A stretch of DNA of 64,000 nucleotides from Nocardioides alkalitolerans (GCA_038184435.1 CP116227.1:3935501-3999500), one strand, 5' to 3'. Shown: positions 50,042-58,223, counted from the first letter of the stretch. Notes: generated by a model not told the origin, from the letters alone. Program-made: numbers and translations.

Positions 50042-50701
50042 TCAGCGCGCCAACGCGTCCTCGACCGCGTCGTACAGGTCGCCCACCGTCTCGGGCTGCA
50101 CCAGCCGGCCGTCGACGTAGAACGTCGGCGTGCCCTGCACGTCGAGGCTGAGCCCGTCGTCGACGTCGCGCCGCACCCGCGCGGCGACCTCCGCCGAGGC
50201 GACGTCCGCGTCGTACTGGGTCATGTCGAGCCCCAGGTCCTCCGCGTAGGACCGGAACAGCGCGTCCTTCGGGTCGTCCTGCTCGCCCCATTCCGGCTGG
50301 GTCTCGTAGAGCCGGTCCACCATCGCCTCGAGCTCGCCCTGCCGCGCCGCCGCCTCGGCGGCGCGCGCCGCGGGCTCGGCGTTGGCGTGGCCGGACAGCG
50401 GGAAGTAGCGCAGCACGAAGGTGACCTCGCCGGCGTGGTCCTTGCGGAGCTGCTCGACGACGGGGTACGCCGCGCGGCACGCCTCGCACTCGAAGTCGAG
50501 GAACTCGACGAACGTGACCCCGCTCGAGCCCTCCTCGCCGAGCACGTGGCTGTCCTCGCGCACCAGGGCCGAGGGGCGGGACGTGTCGACCTCCGCCGTC
50601 GGCGTCGTGCGGTCCTGCAGGGTCATCGCGAGCACGAGCGCACCCACGAGGAGCACGAGGACGGCTCCGACGACGAGGGCGATGCGGGTCGGGGCGGTCA
50701 T
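50042..50701 (-). CDS. Membrane-anchored DsbA-like thiol oxidoreductase
   Basis: A 219-residue thioredoxin-fold protein with an N-terminal membrane anchor (about residues 8-29) and its catalytic domain outside the cell. The redox motif is CEAC near residue 75 within FLDFECEACR, and the cis-proline loop is GTPTFYVDG near 194. The helical insert between them is typical of DsbA-like proteins (PF13462). It probably forms or isomerises disulfides in exported proteins; the unknown anchored protein with two Cys at 21768 is the kind of client expected. It diverges from an Acr3-like carrier across 35 bp. Confidence 0.87.
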   Translation of the reverse strand: MTAPTRIALVVGAVLVLLVGALVLAMTLQDRTTPTAEVDTSRPSALVREDSHVLGEEGSSGVTFVEFLDFECEACRAAYPVVEQLRKDHAGEVTFVLRYFPLSGHANAEPAARAAEAAARQGELEAMVDRLYETQPEWGEQDDPKDALFRSYAEDLGLDMTQYDADVASAEVAARVRRDVDDGLSLDVQGTPTFYVDGRLVQPETVGDLYDAVEDALAR

Positions 50702-50723
50702 GCCTCCAGTCTGCGGGGCGGGC

Positions 50724-50729
50724 TACCGT
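50724..50729 (+). promoter_or_regulatory. -10 box for leaderless Acr3-like gene
   Basis: TACCGT ends 7 bases before the GTG at 50737, with no ribosome site. Confidence 0.5.
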
Positions 50730-50736
50730 CCGACCC

Positions 50737-51705
50737 GTGAGGGGTGTCGTGGCGGGTCTGGAGCGCCACCAGGTCGCGGTCTACCTCCTCGCGATCGTCC
50801 TGGCGGGTCTCGGCGGGCTGCTGCTCCCCGGCGCTGCGGCGCTCGACGTCGCGATCGAGCCCGTGCTGGGCCTGCTGCTGTTCGCGACCTTCCTCGGCGT
50901 ACCGTTCGCGGCCCTCGGGCCCGCCCTCCGCGACGGCCGTTTCCTGCTGGCGCTGCTCGCGCTCAACTTCGTGCTGGTGCCGGTCGTCGTGGGCGCGCTC
51001 AGCCGGTTCGTCGCCGCCGACCGCGCAGTGCTCGTCGGCGTGCTGCTCGTGCTGCTGGCGCCGTGCATCGACTACGTCATCGTGTTCGCGGGGCTCGCGG
51101 GCGCGGCCGCCGAGCGGCTGCTGGCCGCCGCGCCGCTGCTGATGCTGGCGCAGGCGGTGCTGCTCCCGGCGTACCTCTGGCTGTTCGTCGGCCCCGACGT
51201 CGCCGACGTGGTGGAGGTCGGGCCGTTCCTCCACGCCCTGCTGGTGCTCATCGTGCTCCCGCTCGCCGCCGCCGTGCTCGTGCAGCTCGCGGCGCGCCGG
51301 GGACGCGCCGGCCGGGTGGTCGTGGACGGCGCGGCAGCGGCGATGGTCCCGCTGATGGCGGCCACGCTCGCCGTGGTGGTCGCCTCCCAGGTGCCGGGCA
51401 TCGCGGGCGGGCGGCTGACGACGCTGCTCGCCGTGGTCCCCGTGTACGTCGCGTTCCTCGTCGTCATGGCACCCGTCGGTGCCCTCACGGCCCGGGTCGC
51501 CGGCGTCGACGCCCCCGCGGCGCGGGCGCTCGTGTTCAGCGGGGCGACCCGCAACTCGCTCGTGGTGCTGCCGCTGGCCCTGGCGCTGCCGGAGGCCTAC
51601 GCGATCGCGGCGCTCGTCGTCGTCACGCAGACGCTGGTGGAGCTCGTCGGGATGGTGGTCTACGTGCGGCTCGTGCCGCGGCTGGTGCCGCTCACGGGGC
51701 CGTGA
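50737..51705 (+). CDS. Acr3/BASS-type carrier (arsenic-resistance-like)
   Basis: A 322-residue membrane protein with about ten helices of the bile acid:sodium symporter superfamily, closest to the arsenite-exporter Acr3 group. LLVLLAPCIDYVIVFAGLA near residue 105 has the Cys that Acr3 uses for arsenite, and SGATRNSLVVLPLALALP near 268 is the second signature. No arsR, arsC or other arsenic gene is nearby, so export of arsenite is uncertain; other anions are possible. The gene diverges from the DsbA-like gene and overlaps the convergent M23 peptidase gene by 14 bp. Confidence 0.72.
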   Translation: MRGVVAGLERHQVAVYLLAIVLAGLGGLLLPGAAALDVAIEPVLGLLLFATFLGVPFAALGPALRDGRFLLALLALNFVLVPVVVGALSRFVAADRAVLVGVLLVLLAPCIDYVIVFAGLAGAAAERLLAAAPLLMLAQAVLLPAYLWLFVGPDVADVVEVGPFLHALLVLIVLPLAAAVLVQLAARRGRAGRVVVDGAAAAMVPLMAATLAVVVASQVPGIAGGRLTTLLAVVPVYVAFLVVMAPVGALTARVAGVDAPAARALVFSGATRNSLVVLPLALALPEAYAIAALVVVTQTLVELVGMVVYVRLVPRLVPLTGP

Positions 51706-52588
51706 AGATCTCGCCGTTGCGCGGCATGCCCGGCAGGGCGCTCGCGTGCGGCTCCTTCGCGTAGCCGGTGAACGGCGCGTCGATCTCCCCGGTACACGTG
51801 ATCGTCGGCCAGGTGAGCGGCAGCCCTGCGGCGGCATCGACGTGCGCGCGGTCCATGAGGTGCACGTGCAGGTGGGGCATCAAGGTGTTGCCGGTGTTGC
51901 CGACGCGGCCGAGCTCGGCCCCGGTTGCGACGCGGTCGCCCGCCCGCACCGTCGCCGACCCCTGCCGCAGGTGGGCGTACGCCGCCACGGTGCCGTCGTC
52001 GTGCCGCACCAGCACGTGGTTGCCGAGCACCCCCCGGGTGCCGACGACCTCGCGCAGCATCCCCTCGAGCGTGAGCATGAACAGGAGGCCCTGCCAGGTG
52101 TCCCGGGCGCGGTGGTCCCCCCGGCGGTCGGTGGCGGCGACGACCTCGCCGGCCGCCATGGCGAGCACCGGTGCGTCGAACCCCGGGTACCGCTCGGGTC
52201 GCGTGCCCCGCAGCCCGAAGCGGACGAGGGGCGGGGTGCCCGGTGTCGATCGGCCGCACAGGTCCACCGCACACAGCTGCCCGCGGGTGCGCGTGCCGTG
52301 GCTCGGGACCCGCTGGCCGGGACTGTTGACGGCCGTCCAGGTGCCGCGCACCGGGGGCGCGAGCTCCACCGGTGGGCGGGTCGCGGCGGTCGGCGCGACG
52401 TTCATGAGGAACGAGAGGGCCACGATCGCCACGATGACGGCACCCACCGTGGCGAACCCGCCCGGGAGCAGACCGTCCCCGGGCACGGCGTCCAGCACCG
52501 CGCTCAGCACGTCCACCACCATCAGCACGAACAGGACGGCCAGCAGCCGCGCCCACACGACCCTCGCCCCGGCGATCCCCCGCACCAT
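51692..52588 (-). CDS. Membrane-anchored M23 metallopeptidase
   Basis: A 298-residue protein with two N-terminal hydrophobic helices (about 9-28 and 40-62) and a LytM/M23 domain outside the cell. PSHGTRTRGQLCAVDL near residue 90 is the variant first zinc motif of this subfamily; the second is GNHVLVRHDDGTVAAYAHL near 198 and HLHVHL near 244. M23 enzymes cut peptide bridges in peptidoglycan. It lies 56 bp after the Ser/Thr kinase gene on the same strand, so the two may be co-transcribed. The ribosome site is weak. Confidence 0.82.
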   Translation of the reverse strand: MVRGIAGARVVWARLLAVLFVLMVVDVLSAVLDAVPGDGLLPGGFATVGAVIVAIVALSFLMNVAPTAATRPPVELAPPVRGTWTAVNSPGQRVPSHGTRTRGQLCAVDLCGRSTPGTPPLVRFGLRGTRPERYPGFDAPVLAMAAGEVVAATDRRGDHRARDTWQGLLFMLTLEGMLREVVGTRGVLGNHVLVRHDDGTVAAYAHLRQGSATVRAGDRVATGAELGRVGNTGNTLMPHLHVHLMDRAHVDAAAGLPLTWPTITCTGEIDAPFTGYAKEPHASALPGMPRNGEIFTAP

Positions 52589-52644
52589 GGTCGGGCCCCC
52601 TCCCTCGACGTGCCCGCCAGCCAAGCAGGGCGCGCCAACCGGCG

Positions 52645-53982
52645 TCAGTGGCCGCCGCCCCGGCCGTTGCCGCCGCCGTTGCCGCCGCCGTTCCCGCTGC
52701 CGTTCCCGTTCCCGTTCCCGCTGTTGTTGCCGGGACCGGCGTTGGGGTTGCCGCTGTTGGCGGCGCCGTTGCTGCCGGGGGTCGGGAGGGGGGACGAGGT
52801 CGGGGTCGGGGTCGCCGCGGGCGCCGTGACGACGGGCTCGGACGTCGGCGACGGAGCGGTCGTCGTCACCTGCTCCGCGGTGGCCTCGGACGTGGGGCTC
52901 GCGGGGGTCTCCTCGGCGACCACGTCCTGGGGCGTCGTGGGCGCCGGCGCGGGTGCCGGATCGGCGTCGGAGTCGTCGAGCGTGAGGACGAGCGCGACCA
53001 CGGTGGCCGCGGCCGCGACGAGCAGGCCGGCGACGGTGCGCATGCGCCGGGGTGACGCCGTACGCCGCGGGGCCGCCCCGGTCGGCACCTCCGTCCGCGC
53101 GGGAGCGGGCCACGCCTGCGTCTCCTCGGCGACGACGGCCGGGCCCGCGAGCGGGCCGAGCGACCGGGCGGACTCGCGGGCGGCCAGGCTGCGCAGGCGG
53201 TCGGCGACCTCCGGGGCGGCGGGCCGGTCGTCGGGGCGGTCGGCCGTCATCGCGCGCAGCAGCTCCACCCAGGCGAGCTCGAGGCCGGCGGGCAGCTCGG
53301 GCGCCCGGGTGAGGCGGGCCAGTGCGGCCTCGGTGGCGGGTCCGGGGTAGCAGGCGCGGCCGGTGAGCGACTCGATGAGGCCCAGCCCCAGTGCGTAGAC
53401 GTCGACCGCGCCGGTCAGCTCCCTCTCGCCCCGCACCTGCTCGGGCGCGAGGTAGGCCGGCGAGCCCACGGTCGTGCCGGTCCGCGTGTGGTGGGCCGTC
53501 TCGCCGACGAGCCGGGCGATGCCGAAGTCGGTCAGCCAGACGCGACCGTCGGTGCGGACGAGGACGTTCCCGGGCTTCACGTCGCGGTGGATGATGCCCG
53601 CGGCGTGCACGTGCGCGAGCGCGGCGGCCACCTGGGCGCCCACGCCGGCGACGCGGGAGGGCGGCAGCGCGCCGGCACGGCACTCGGTGCGCAGGGTGTG
53701 CGCGTCGACGAGCTCCATGACCAGGTAGGGCCGTCCGTCGGCGACGCCGGAGTCGAGCACTGCGACGAGGTTGGGGTGGTCGAGCTCCGCCATGAGGCGC
53801 GCCTCATCGACGAACCGCGCGCGATCGGCGTCGTCGAGACCGGCCTCGTGCAGCAGCTTCACGGCGACCTGGCCGCCGGTCGTCGTGTCGATGGCGCGGT
53901 GCACCTCCGCCATGCCGCCACGGCCGACGACCTCGTGGAGGGCGTAGCGCCCGGCGAGGAGCGGGCCGGCGGTGTCGGGCAT
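52645..53982 (-). CDS. PknB-like Ser/Thr protein kinase with Gly/Asn-rich tail
   Basis: A 445-residue kinase. The catalytic domain spans residues 12-270: glycine loop GRGGMAEV at 20-27, ATP lysine K42, catalytic D134 in HRDVKPGNV, metal D152 in DFG, and SPAYLAPEQ near 174. After a linker comes one transmembrane helix (about 318-335), then an extracellular Thr/Pro/Ser-rich region and a C-terminal tail of Gly-Asn repeats with a final Gly-Gly-His. No PASTA domains are seen, so it is not PknB itself. The tail is coded by a short tandem repeat near 52660-52735. The M23 peptidase gene follows, hinting at cell-wall control. Confidence 0.92.
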   Translation of the reverse strand: MPDTAGPLLAGRYALHEVVGRGGMAEVHRAIDTTTGGQVAVKLLHEAGLDDADRARFVDEARLMAELDHPNLVAVLDSGVADGRPYLVMELVDAHTLRTECRAGALPPSRVAGVGAQVAAALAHVHAAGIIHRDVKPGNVLVRTDGRVWLTDFGIARLVGETAHHTRTGTTVGSPAYLAPEQVRGERELTGAVDVYALGLGLIESLTGRACYPGPATEAALARLTRAPELPAGLELAWVELLRAMTADRPDDRPAAPEVADRLRSLAARESARSLGPLAGPAVVAEETQAWPAPARTEVPTGAAPRRTASPRRMRTVAGLLVAAAATVVALVLTLDDSDADPAPAPAPTTPQDVVAEETPASPTSEATAEQVTTTAPSPTSEPVVTAPAATPTPTSSPLPTPGSNGAANSGNPNAGPGNNSGNGNGNGSGNGGGNGGGNGRGGGH

Positions 53983-54115
53983 GGAGGTCTCCTCGGCGGG
54001 TGCCGGTGTCCGTGCGGTGGTCCGGTGCGTGGGTGTCGCGGTGATCGTGCAGGTCGGCCGCCCGAGGGCCTGGCTCTCGGTACCCGGCCCGGGCCCTGCT
54101 CACACGTACGTCGGC

Positions 54116-54142
54116 CCCCCGATCCGTCCAGCGGATCGGGGG
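54116..54142 (-). terminator. Terminator hairpin after the Tat-substrate gene
   Basis: CCCCCGATCCG and CGGATCGGGGG pair perfectly (11 bp) around a 5-base loop. It lies 37 bases after the stop of the gene at 54179 on the minus strand. Confidence 0.65.
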
Positions 54143-54178
54143 CCGTCGTGCGGGCGCGACCGCGTCGTCAGCCGCGCC

Positions 54179-54682
54179 TCAACCGAGCAAGTCGGCGACG
54201 GTGACCGCGGACGTCGTCGGCAGGGGGGCGCCTCGTCGCGCGGGAGGCGCGGCCCACGGAATGACGATGGGGTCGATGGCTGCGCCGTCGACCGTCACGG
54301 CGAGCTCGATGCGTCCGTCGCCCGACTGCAGGTACCAGTAGAACCCGAGAAGAGCCGTCTCTCCCGGGGAGATGGCGCGAGTGAAGACGAAGGAGCCGCC
54401 GGGCACGTACTCGGAGGCCCACGTGTCGAGCGAGATGGTCAACAGACCCGCGAGCTCGGTGTTGATGACGACGGTCACCGTCACCACCGCCGGGAGAGCG
54501 GCCTCAGGGCTGAGGGTGGCCGACACGGTTGCTTGGCCGCTGCCAGCGCGGCTGATGCTGGTGCTCAGCGTCGGAGGGGAGACGCTAGCGGCGTGTGCGG
54601 GTGCTGCGGCCACCGCGGCGACGGCCGGCGCTGTCCACGCGGCTGAGCGGAGGATCGTGCGGCGGGAGGGCGTCGTGGTCAC
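54179..54682 (-). CDS. Tat-exported protein of unknown function
   Basis: A 167-residue protein that begins with a twin-arginine signal: TTTPSRRTILRSAAW then a hydrophobic Ala-rich stretch and an AHA cleavage site near residue 32. The mature part (about 135 residues) is rich in Val, Thr and Ser with alternating hydrophobics, as in an all-beta domain, and has no Cys. I do not recognise the family. The GTG at 54682 is chosen because it places the Tat motif at the N-terminus; an ATG at 54790 would add 36 odd residues. It is flanked by the kinase gene and yajQ, without operon spacing. Confidence 0.6.
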   Translation of the reverse strand: MTTTPSRRTILRSAAWTAPAVAAVAAAPAHAASVSPPTLSTSISRAGSGQATVSATLSPEAALPAVVTVTVVINTELAGLLTISLDTWASEYVPGGSFVFTRAISPGETALLGFYWYLQSGDGRIELAVTVDGAAIDPIVIPWAAPPARRGAPLPTTSAVTVADLLG

Positions 54683-54821
54683 GAGCGCAGTGTGGCAGTG
54701 ATCGACGCGCGCGTCCGTAGGGCGAACGAGATCCACTTCCGGTCCGCGGACGGACGTCGACGGCCACCTCCGGCCGACGGCCGCGGTCATGCGGCGGCCA
54801 GCGGCCGGACGGGGCCCTCGA

Positions 54822-55313
54822 TCAGCGGTAGTTCGTGAACTGCACCGCGAAGTCGTAGTCCTGCTCCTTCACCAGCGCCTGCACGGCCTGCAGATCGTCG
54901 CGCTTCTTGGAGGAGACCCGCAGCTCGTCGCCCTGGATCTGCGCCTTGACGCCCTTGGGGCCCTCGTCGCGGATCAGCTTCGAGATCTTCTTCGCGTCCT
55001 CGGTGGAGATGCCCTCCTTGAGCACGATGCCGATCTTCGAGGTCTGGCCCGACGGGCGCGGCTCGGAGGCGTCGAGAACCTTCAGCGAGACGCCCCGCTT
55101 GATCAGCTTGCCCTGGAAGACGTCGAGCACCGCGGTCGCGCGGTCGTCGGCCGACGCGGTGATCTCGATGGCCTCCTCGCCCTTCCACTCGATGGTGGCG
55201 CCGGTGCCCTTGAAGTCGTACCGCGTCGCGATCTCCTTCGCGGTCTGCCCCAGGGCGTTGTCCACCTCCTGGCGGTCGAACTTGCTCACGATGTCGAAGG
55301 ACGAGTCGGCCAT
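54822..55313 (-). CDS. yajQ: YajQ-family nucleotide-binding protein
   Basis: A 163-residue cytoplasmic protein of the UPF0234/YajQ family, two ferredoxin-like repeats; some members bind cyclic di-GMP or GTP. The whole chain is recognisable: SFDIVSKFDRQEVDNAL near residue 5, IATRYDFKGT near 28, GIVLKEGIS near 94 and VKAQIQGDELRVSSKKRDDL near 122. AGGAG lies six to seven bases before the ATG. It diverges from the tRNA-Tyr gene. Its role in this organism is not known. Confidence 0.93.
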   Translation of the reverse strand: MADSSFDIVSKFDRQEVDNALGQTAKEIATRYDFKGTGATIEWKGEEAIEITASADDRATAVLDVFQGKLIKRGVSLKVLDASEPRPSGQTSKIGIVLKEGISTEDAKKISKLIRDEGPKGVKAQIQGDELRVSSKKRDDLQAVQALVKEQDYDFAVQFTNYR

Positions 55314-55379
55314 GAGTGCTCCTGCAGATCGGGTACGGCGGGTGGTCGCGGCGGTTTCCTCGGTCGCGACCGCGTGCGC

Positions 55380-55385
55380 TATTGT
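55380..55385 (+). promoter_or_regulatory. Possible -10 box of the tRNA-Tyr gene
   Basis: TATTGT lies 39 bases before the mature tRNA. A -35 element is not clear. Confidence 0.35.
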
Positions 55386-55424
55386 TTCGTGCTGTTGTCA
55401 CCCGGCCAAGTCGGGCGTCGACAT

Positions 55425-55506
55425 GGCGGGTTGCCCGAGCGGCCAATGGGAGCGGACTGTAAATCCGTCGGCGTAGCCTTCGAAGGTTCGAATCCTTCAC
55501 CCGCCA
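55425..55506 (+). tRNA. tRNA-Tyr (anticodon GTA)
   Basis: The 82-base sequence folds as a class II tRNA. The acceptor arms are GGCGGGT and ACCCGCC with discriminator A; the anticodon GTA is at 55459-55461 in the loop CTGTAAA; a long variable arm follows, then a TTCGAATCC T-loop region. CCA is not fully encoded. A strong hairpin terminator lies 13 bases downstream. It is a single gene with no tRNA neighbours. Confidence 0.95.
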
Positions 55507-55518
55507 CACGCAAGGAGG

Positions 55519-55556
55519 ACGGCCCCCGGACCGCGGAGACGCGGTCCGGGGGCCGT
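55519..55556 (+). terminator. Terminator after tRNA-Tyr
   Basis: Two 17-base arms (ACGGCCCCCGGACCGCG and its exact complement) enclose a GAGA loop and are followed by TCTG. Confidence 0.8.
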
Positions 55557-55616
55557 TCTGCTGCGTCGGCCCGTCGTCCCCGTGGTTTACCGCGGCACGC
55601 ACCTGTGTCACGCTAT

Positions 55617-55632
55617 CCGACCGAACGGTCGG
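55617..55632. promoter_or_regulatory. PaaR-type operator upstream of paaG
   Basis: CCGACCGAACGGTCGG is a perfect 7-2-7 inverted repeat. Its core fits ACCGNNCGNNCGGT, the centre of the corynebacterial PaaR box as I recall it, at all but the last base. The core GACCG-NN-CGGTC recurs before paaA. Confidence 0.65.
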
Positions 55633-55697
55633 GAATTCGCGAGGTCGTGCGCACCTCGACCGGGGCCACCCACGCGACCGCTCACCCGGGAGGTCCC

Positions 55698-56489
55698 ATG
55701 TGTGCCGCGCCCGTCACGCTCACCTCGGTCGGAGCCGTCGCCCGGATCGAGCTCGCGCGACCCGAGCATCGCAACGCGCTCGACGCCGCCGCGAAGGCGC
55801 TGCTGGGTGAGCACCTGGCTGCGGTCGCGGCCGACGCGACGGTGCGCGCGGTGGTGCTGAGCGGTGCCGGCCCCGCCTTCTGCGTGGGTCAGGACCTCGG
55901 TGAGCACGCGGCTGCGCTGGCGGACCGTGGCGCTGCCGCCTTCGACACCGTCGACGACGACTACGCCCCGATCGTGCGTCTGCTCACCGAGATGCCGAAG
56001 CCCGTCGTCGCGGCGGTGCACGGAGCCTGCGTGGGCGCCGGTCTCGGTCTCGCGCTCGCCTGCGACGTACGGGTGGTCGCGGCGGGGACGCGCTTCGCGA
56101 CGGCGTTCACCGGCATCGGGCTCACCTGCGACAGCGGCCTGTCGCACACGCTGGTGGCAGCCGTGGGGCTGGCGCGCGCCCGGGACCTGGTGCTCACCGG
56201 CCGCACCTTCTCCGCCGAGGAGGCCGACCGCTGGGGCCTGGTGACGGAGCTCGTCGCGGACGAGGAGCTCGGTCAGCGCGCGCTCGACCTGGCCGGGCGC
56301 CTCGCGGCCGGGCCCACGGCCGCCTACGCCGAGAGCAAGGCTCTCCTGCTCGCCGCGGCGTCGACCGACCTCGCCACTGCCCTCGCGCTCGAGAGCGCGG
56401 CCCAGCGCCGGCTCGGGGCGACCCGCGACCACCGCGCCGCGGTCGAGGCGTTCCTGGCCAAGGAGCGACCGCGGTTCACGGGCAGCTGA
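55698..56489 (+). CDS. paaG: Enoyl-CoA hydratase/isomerase, probably PaaG
   Basis: A 263-residue crotonase-fold protein. The oxyanion hole is formed by PAFCVGQDLGEH near residue 57 and HGACVGAGLGLALACD near 108; the DSGLSHTL segment near 140 replaces the usual catalytic Glu with Asp, as in PaaG isomerases that turn ring-1,2-epoxyphenylacetyl-CoA into an oxepin. ATG follows GGGAGG by five bases. A PaaR-like operator lies 66 bases upstream and the paaABCDE genes follow 440 bp on, supporting the phenylacetate role over a generic hydratase. Confidence 0.78.
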   Translation: MCAAPVTLTSVGAVARIELARPEHRNALDAAAKALLGEHLAAVAADATVRAVVLSGAGPAFCVGQDLGEHAAALADRGAAAFDTVDDDYAPIVRLLTEMPKPVVAAVHGACVGAGLGLALACDVRVVAAGTRFATAFTGIGLTCDSGLSHTLVAAVGLARARDLVLTGRTFSAEEADRWGLVTELVADEELGQRALDLAGRLAAGPTAAYAESKALLLAAASTDLATALALESAAQRRLGATRDHRAAVEAFLAKERPRFTGS

Positions 56490-56501
56490 GGGGCCTGCGG
56501 C

Positions 56502-56807
56502 TCAGGCGAGCTGCGAGACGACCTCGCCGCTGAACATCGTCGTGGGGACCCCGAGGGACGCGGCGTGCCGCCCGGCGGCGGCCATCTCGTCCGACCGCAG
56601 GGCGGTCTCCATCGCGTCGGCGTCGGCGAAGTCGAGCTGGGCGACGAGGTGCACGGCCGGGCGCCCGCCCAGGGGGCGGGGACGGCTCGGCGTGAAGTCC
56701 TGCAGGCCCGGCAGCGCGAGCGCCAGGGGCACGTGCTCGTCCTGGTAGCGCGCGTCGAAGGTCGCGGGGTCGTCGGGCACGGCGTACTGGACGGTGATGC
56801 GGTGCAT
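56502..56807 (-). CDS. EthD-family protein
   Basis: A 101-residue dimeric alpha/beta-barrel-type protein of the EthD family. Recognisable parts are the N-terminal strand RITVQYAVPDDPATFDARY, the DEHVPLALALPGL segment near residue 23 and ADAMETALRSDEM near 63. EthD-like proteins help in degradation pathways of ethers and other xenobiotics without a settled mechanism. GAGGAGG precedes the ATG. It diverges from paaA and shares the gap with a PaaR-like box, and converges with paaG, so it looks like a member of the phenylacetate regulon. Confidence 0.78.
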   Translation of the reverse strand: MHRITVQYAVPDDPATFDARYQDEHVPLALALPGLQDFTPSRPRPLGGRPAVHLVAQLDFADADAMETALRSDEMAAAGRHAASLGVPTTMFSGEVVSQLA

Positions 56808-56895
56808 GGCGGGCCTCCTCGACCACGGGGTGAGCGCGTCGCGCCGACGCGTCGAGGGCCTTGCGCGACGTACCGGCCCATGTCACCGTATTCCT

Positions 56896-56907
56896 GACCG
56901 TTCGGTC
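56896..56907. promoter_or_regulatory. PaaR-type operator upstream of paaA
   Basis: GACCGTTCGGTC is a 5-2-5 inverted repeat, the same core as before paaG. It lies 24-35 bases before the paaA start and also upstream of the divergent EthD-like gene. Confidence 0.65.
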
Positions 56908-56930
56908 TGTAAAGAACTGGGAGGCCCACG

Positions 56931-57908
56931 ATGACGGTTCCGGACTCCGACGTGCAGGAGCTCGAGCGGCGGTTCGACGCGGTGCTCGCCCGGCACGACC
57001 GCATCGAGCCGCGCGACTGGATGCCGGAGGAGTACCGGGCCACCCTGGTGCGGCAGATCGCCCAGCACGCCCACTCCGAGATCATCGGGATGCAGCCCGA
57101 GGGCAGCTGGATCACCCGGGCCCCCTCGCTGCGGCGCAAGGCGACGCTGCTCGCGAAGGTGCAGGACGAGGCCGGGCACGGCCTCTACCTCTACTCCGCC
57201 GCCGAGACGCTCGGCGTCTCGCGCGCGGACCTCACCGAGAAGCTGATCGCGGGCCAGCAGAAGTACTCGTCGATCTTCAACTACCCGACGCTCACGTACG
57301 CCGACGTCGGCACCATCGGCTGGCTGGTCGACGGTGCCGCGATCTGCAACCAGGTGCCGCTGTGCCGCACGTCCTACGGGCCCTACGGCCGCGCGATGAT
57401 CCGCGTCTGCAAGGAGGAGTCGTTCCACCAGCGGCAGGGCTTCGAGCTGCTGATGACGATGATGCAGGGCACCGACGAGCAGCGGGCCATGGTGCAGGAG
57501 TCGGTCGACCGCTTCTGGTGGCCGGCGCTCATGATGTTCGGCCCGCCCGACGACGACTCGCCCAACACCGCCCGGTCGATGGCGTGGGGCATCAAGCGCG
57601 ACACCAACGACGAGCTCCGCCAGAAGTTCGTCGACATGTCGGTGCCGCAGGCCGAGCGTCTCGGCGTCACCTTCCCCGACCCCGACCTGCGGTGGAACGA
57701 GGAGCGGGGCCACCACGACTTCGGCGAGCCGGACTGGGACGAGTTCCGGCAGGTCGTCAGGGGCGAGGGCCCCTGCAACGCCCAGCGGCTCGCCCACCGC
57801 CGCGCGGCGTGGGAGGACGGTGCCTGGGTGCGCGAGGCCGCGACCGCGGCGGCGCGTACGGCGCGGGGCGTCCACCAGGTCGCCCACGAGGGCGGCGCGG
57901 AGTCATGA
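56931..57908 (+). CDS. paaA: 1,2-phenylacetyl-CoA epoxidase, catalytic subunit PaaA
   Basis: The di-iron subunit of the multicomponent oxygenase that makes ring-1,2-epoxyphenylacetyl-CoA, 325 residues. Iron ligands lie in HAHSEIIGMQPEG near residue 47, QDEAGHGLYLY near 80, and CKEESFHQRQGFELL near 163. NYPTLTYADVGTIGWLVDGAA near 121 is a family stretch. GGGAGG stands seven bases before the ATG. A PaaR-like box lies just upstream. The stop overlaps paaB (ATGA). Confidence 0.96.
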   Translation: MTVPDSDVQELERRFDAVLARHDRIEPRDWMPEEYRATLVRQIAQHAHSEIIGMQPEGSWITRAPSLRRKATLLAKVQDEAGHGLYLYSAAETLGVSRADLTEKLIAGQQKYSSIFNYPTLTYADVGTIGWLVDGAAICNQVPLCRTSYGPYGRAMIRVCKEESFHQRQGFELLMTMMQGTDEQRAMVQESVDRFWWPALMMFGPPDDDSPNTARSMAWGIKRDTNDELRQKFVDMSVPQAERLGVTFPDPDLRWNEERGHHDFGEPDWDEFRQVVRGEGPCNAQRLAHRRAAWEDGAWVREAATAAARTARGVHQVAHEGGAES

Positions 57909-58210
57909 GCGGCCGCGGGGACGCGGTCCGCGGCGAGTGGCCGCTCTACGAGGTGTTCGTCCGCGGCAAGCGCGGGCTCAACCACGTCCACGTCGGGTCG
58001 CTCCACGCCGCCGACGACCAGGCGGCCGTGCGCAACGCCCGCGACGTCTACACGCGGCGCAACGAGGGCGTCTCGATCTGGGTGGTCCGCGCCGACGCCG
58101 TCACGGCCTCGAGCCCCGATGAGAAGGACCCGCTGTTCGCCCCGTCGGGCGACAAGGTCTACCGCCACCCGACCTTCTACGACATCCCCGCCGATGTCCC
58201 CCACCTGTGA
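57905..58210 (+). CDS. paaB: 1,2-phenylacetyl-CoA epoxidase subunit PaaB
   Basis: Small structural subunit that bridges PaaAC heterodimers, 101 residues. Family marks: WPLYEVFVRGKRGLNHVHVG near residues 12-31, DVYTRRNEGVSIWVVR near 47 and FAPSGDKVYRHPTFYDIP near 78-95. ATG overlaps the paaA stop. paaC begins 13 bases further on with its own ribosome site. Confidence 0.95.
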   Translation: MSGRGDAVRGEWPLYEVFVRGKRGLNHVHVGSLHAADDQAAVRNARDVYTRRNEGVSIWVVRADAVTASSPDEKDPLFAPSGDKVYRHPTFYDIPADVPHL

Positions 58211-58223
58211 GGGGAGGGCGACC

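Noticed and set aside
50737..51705. Firm call of an arsenite exporter
   Set aside because: Only the carrier is present; without arsR, arsC or another ars gene the substrate stays open, so the call was left as Acr3/BASS-type.
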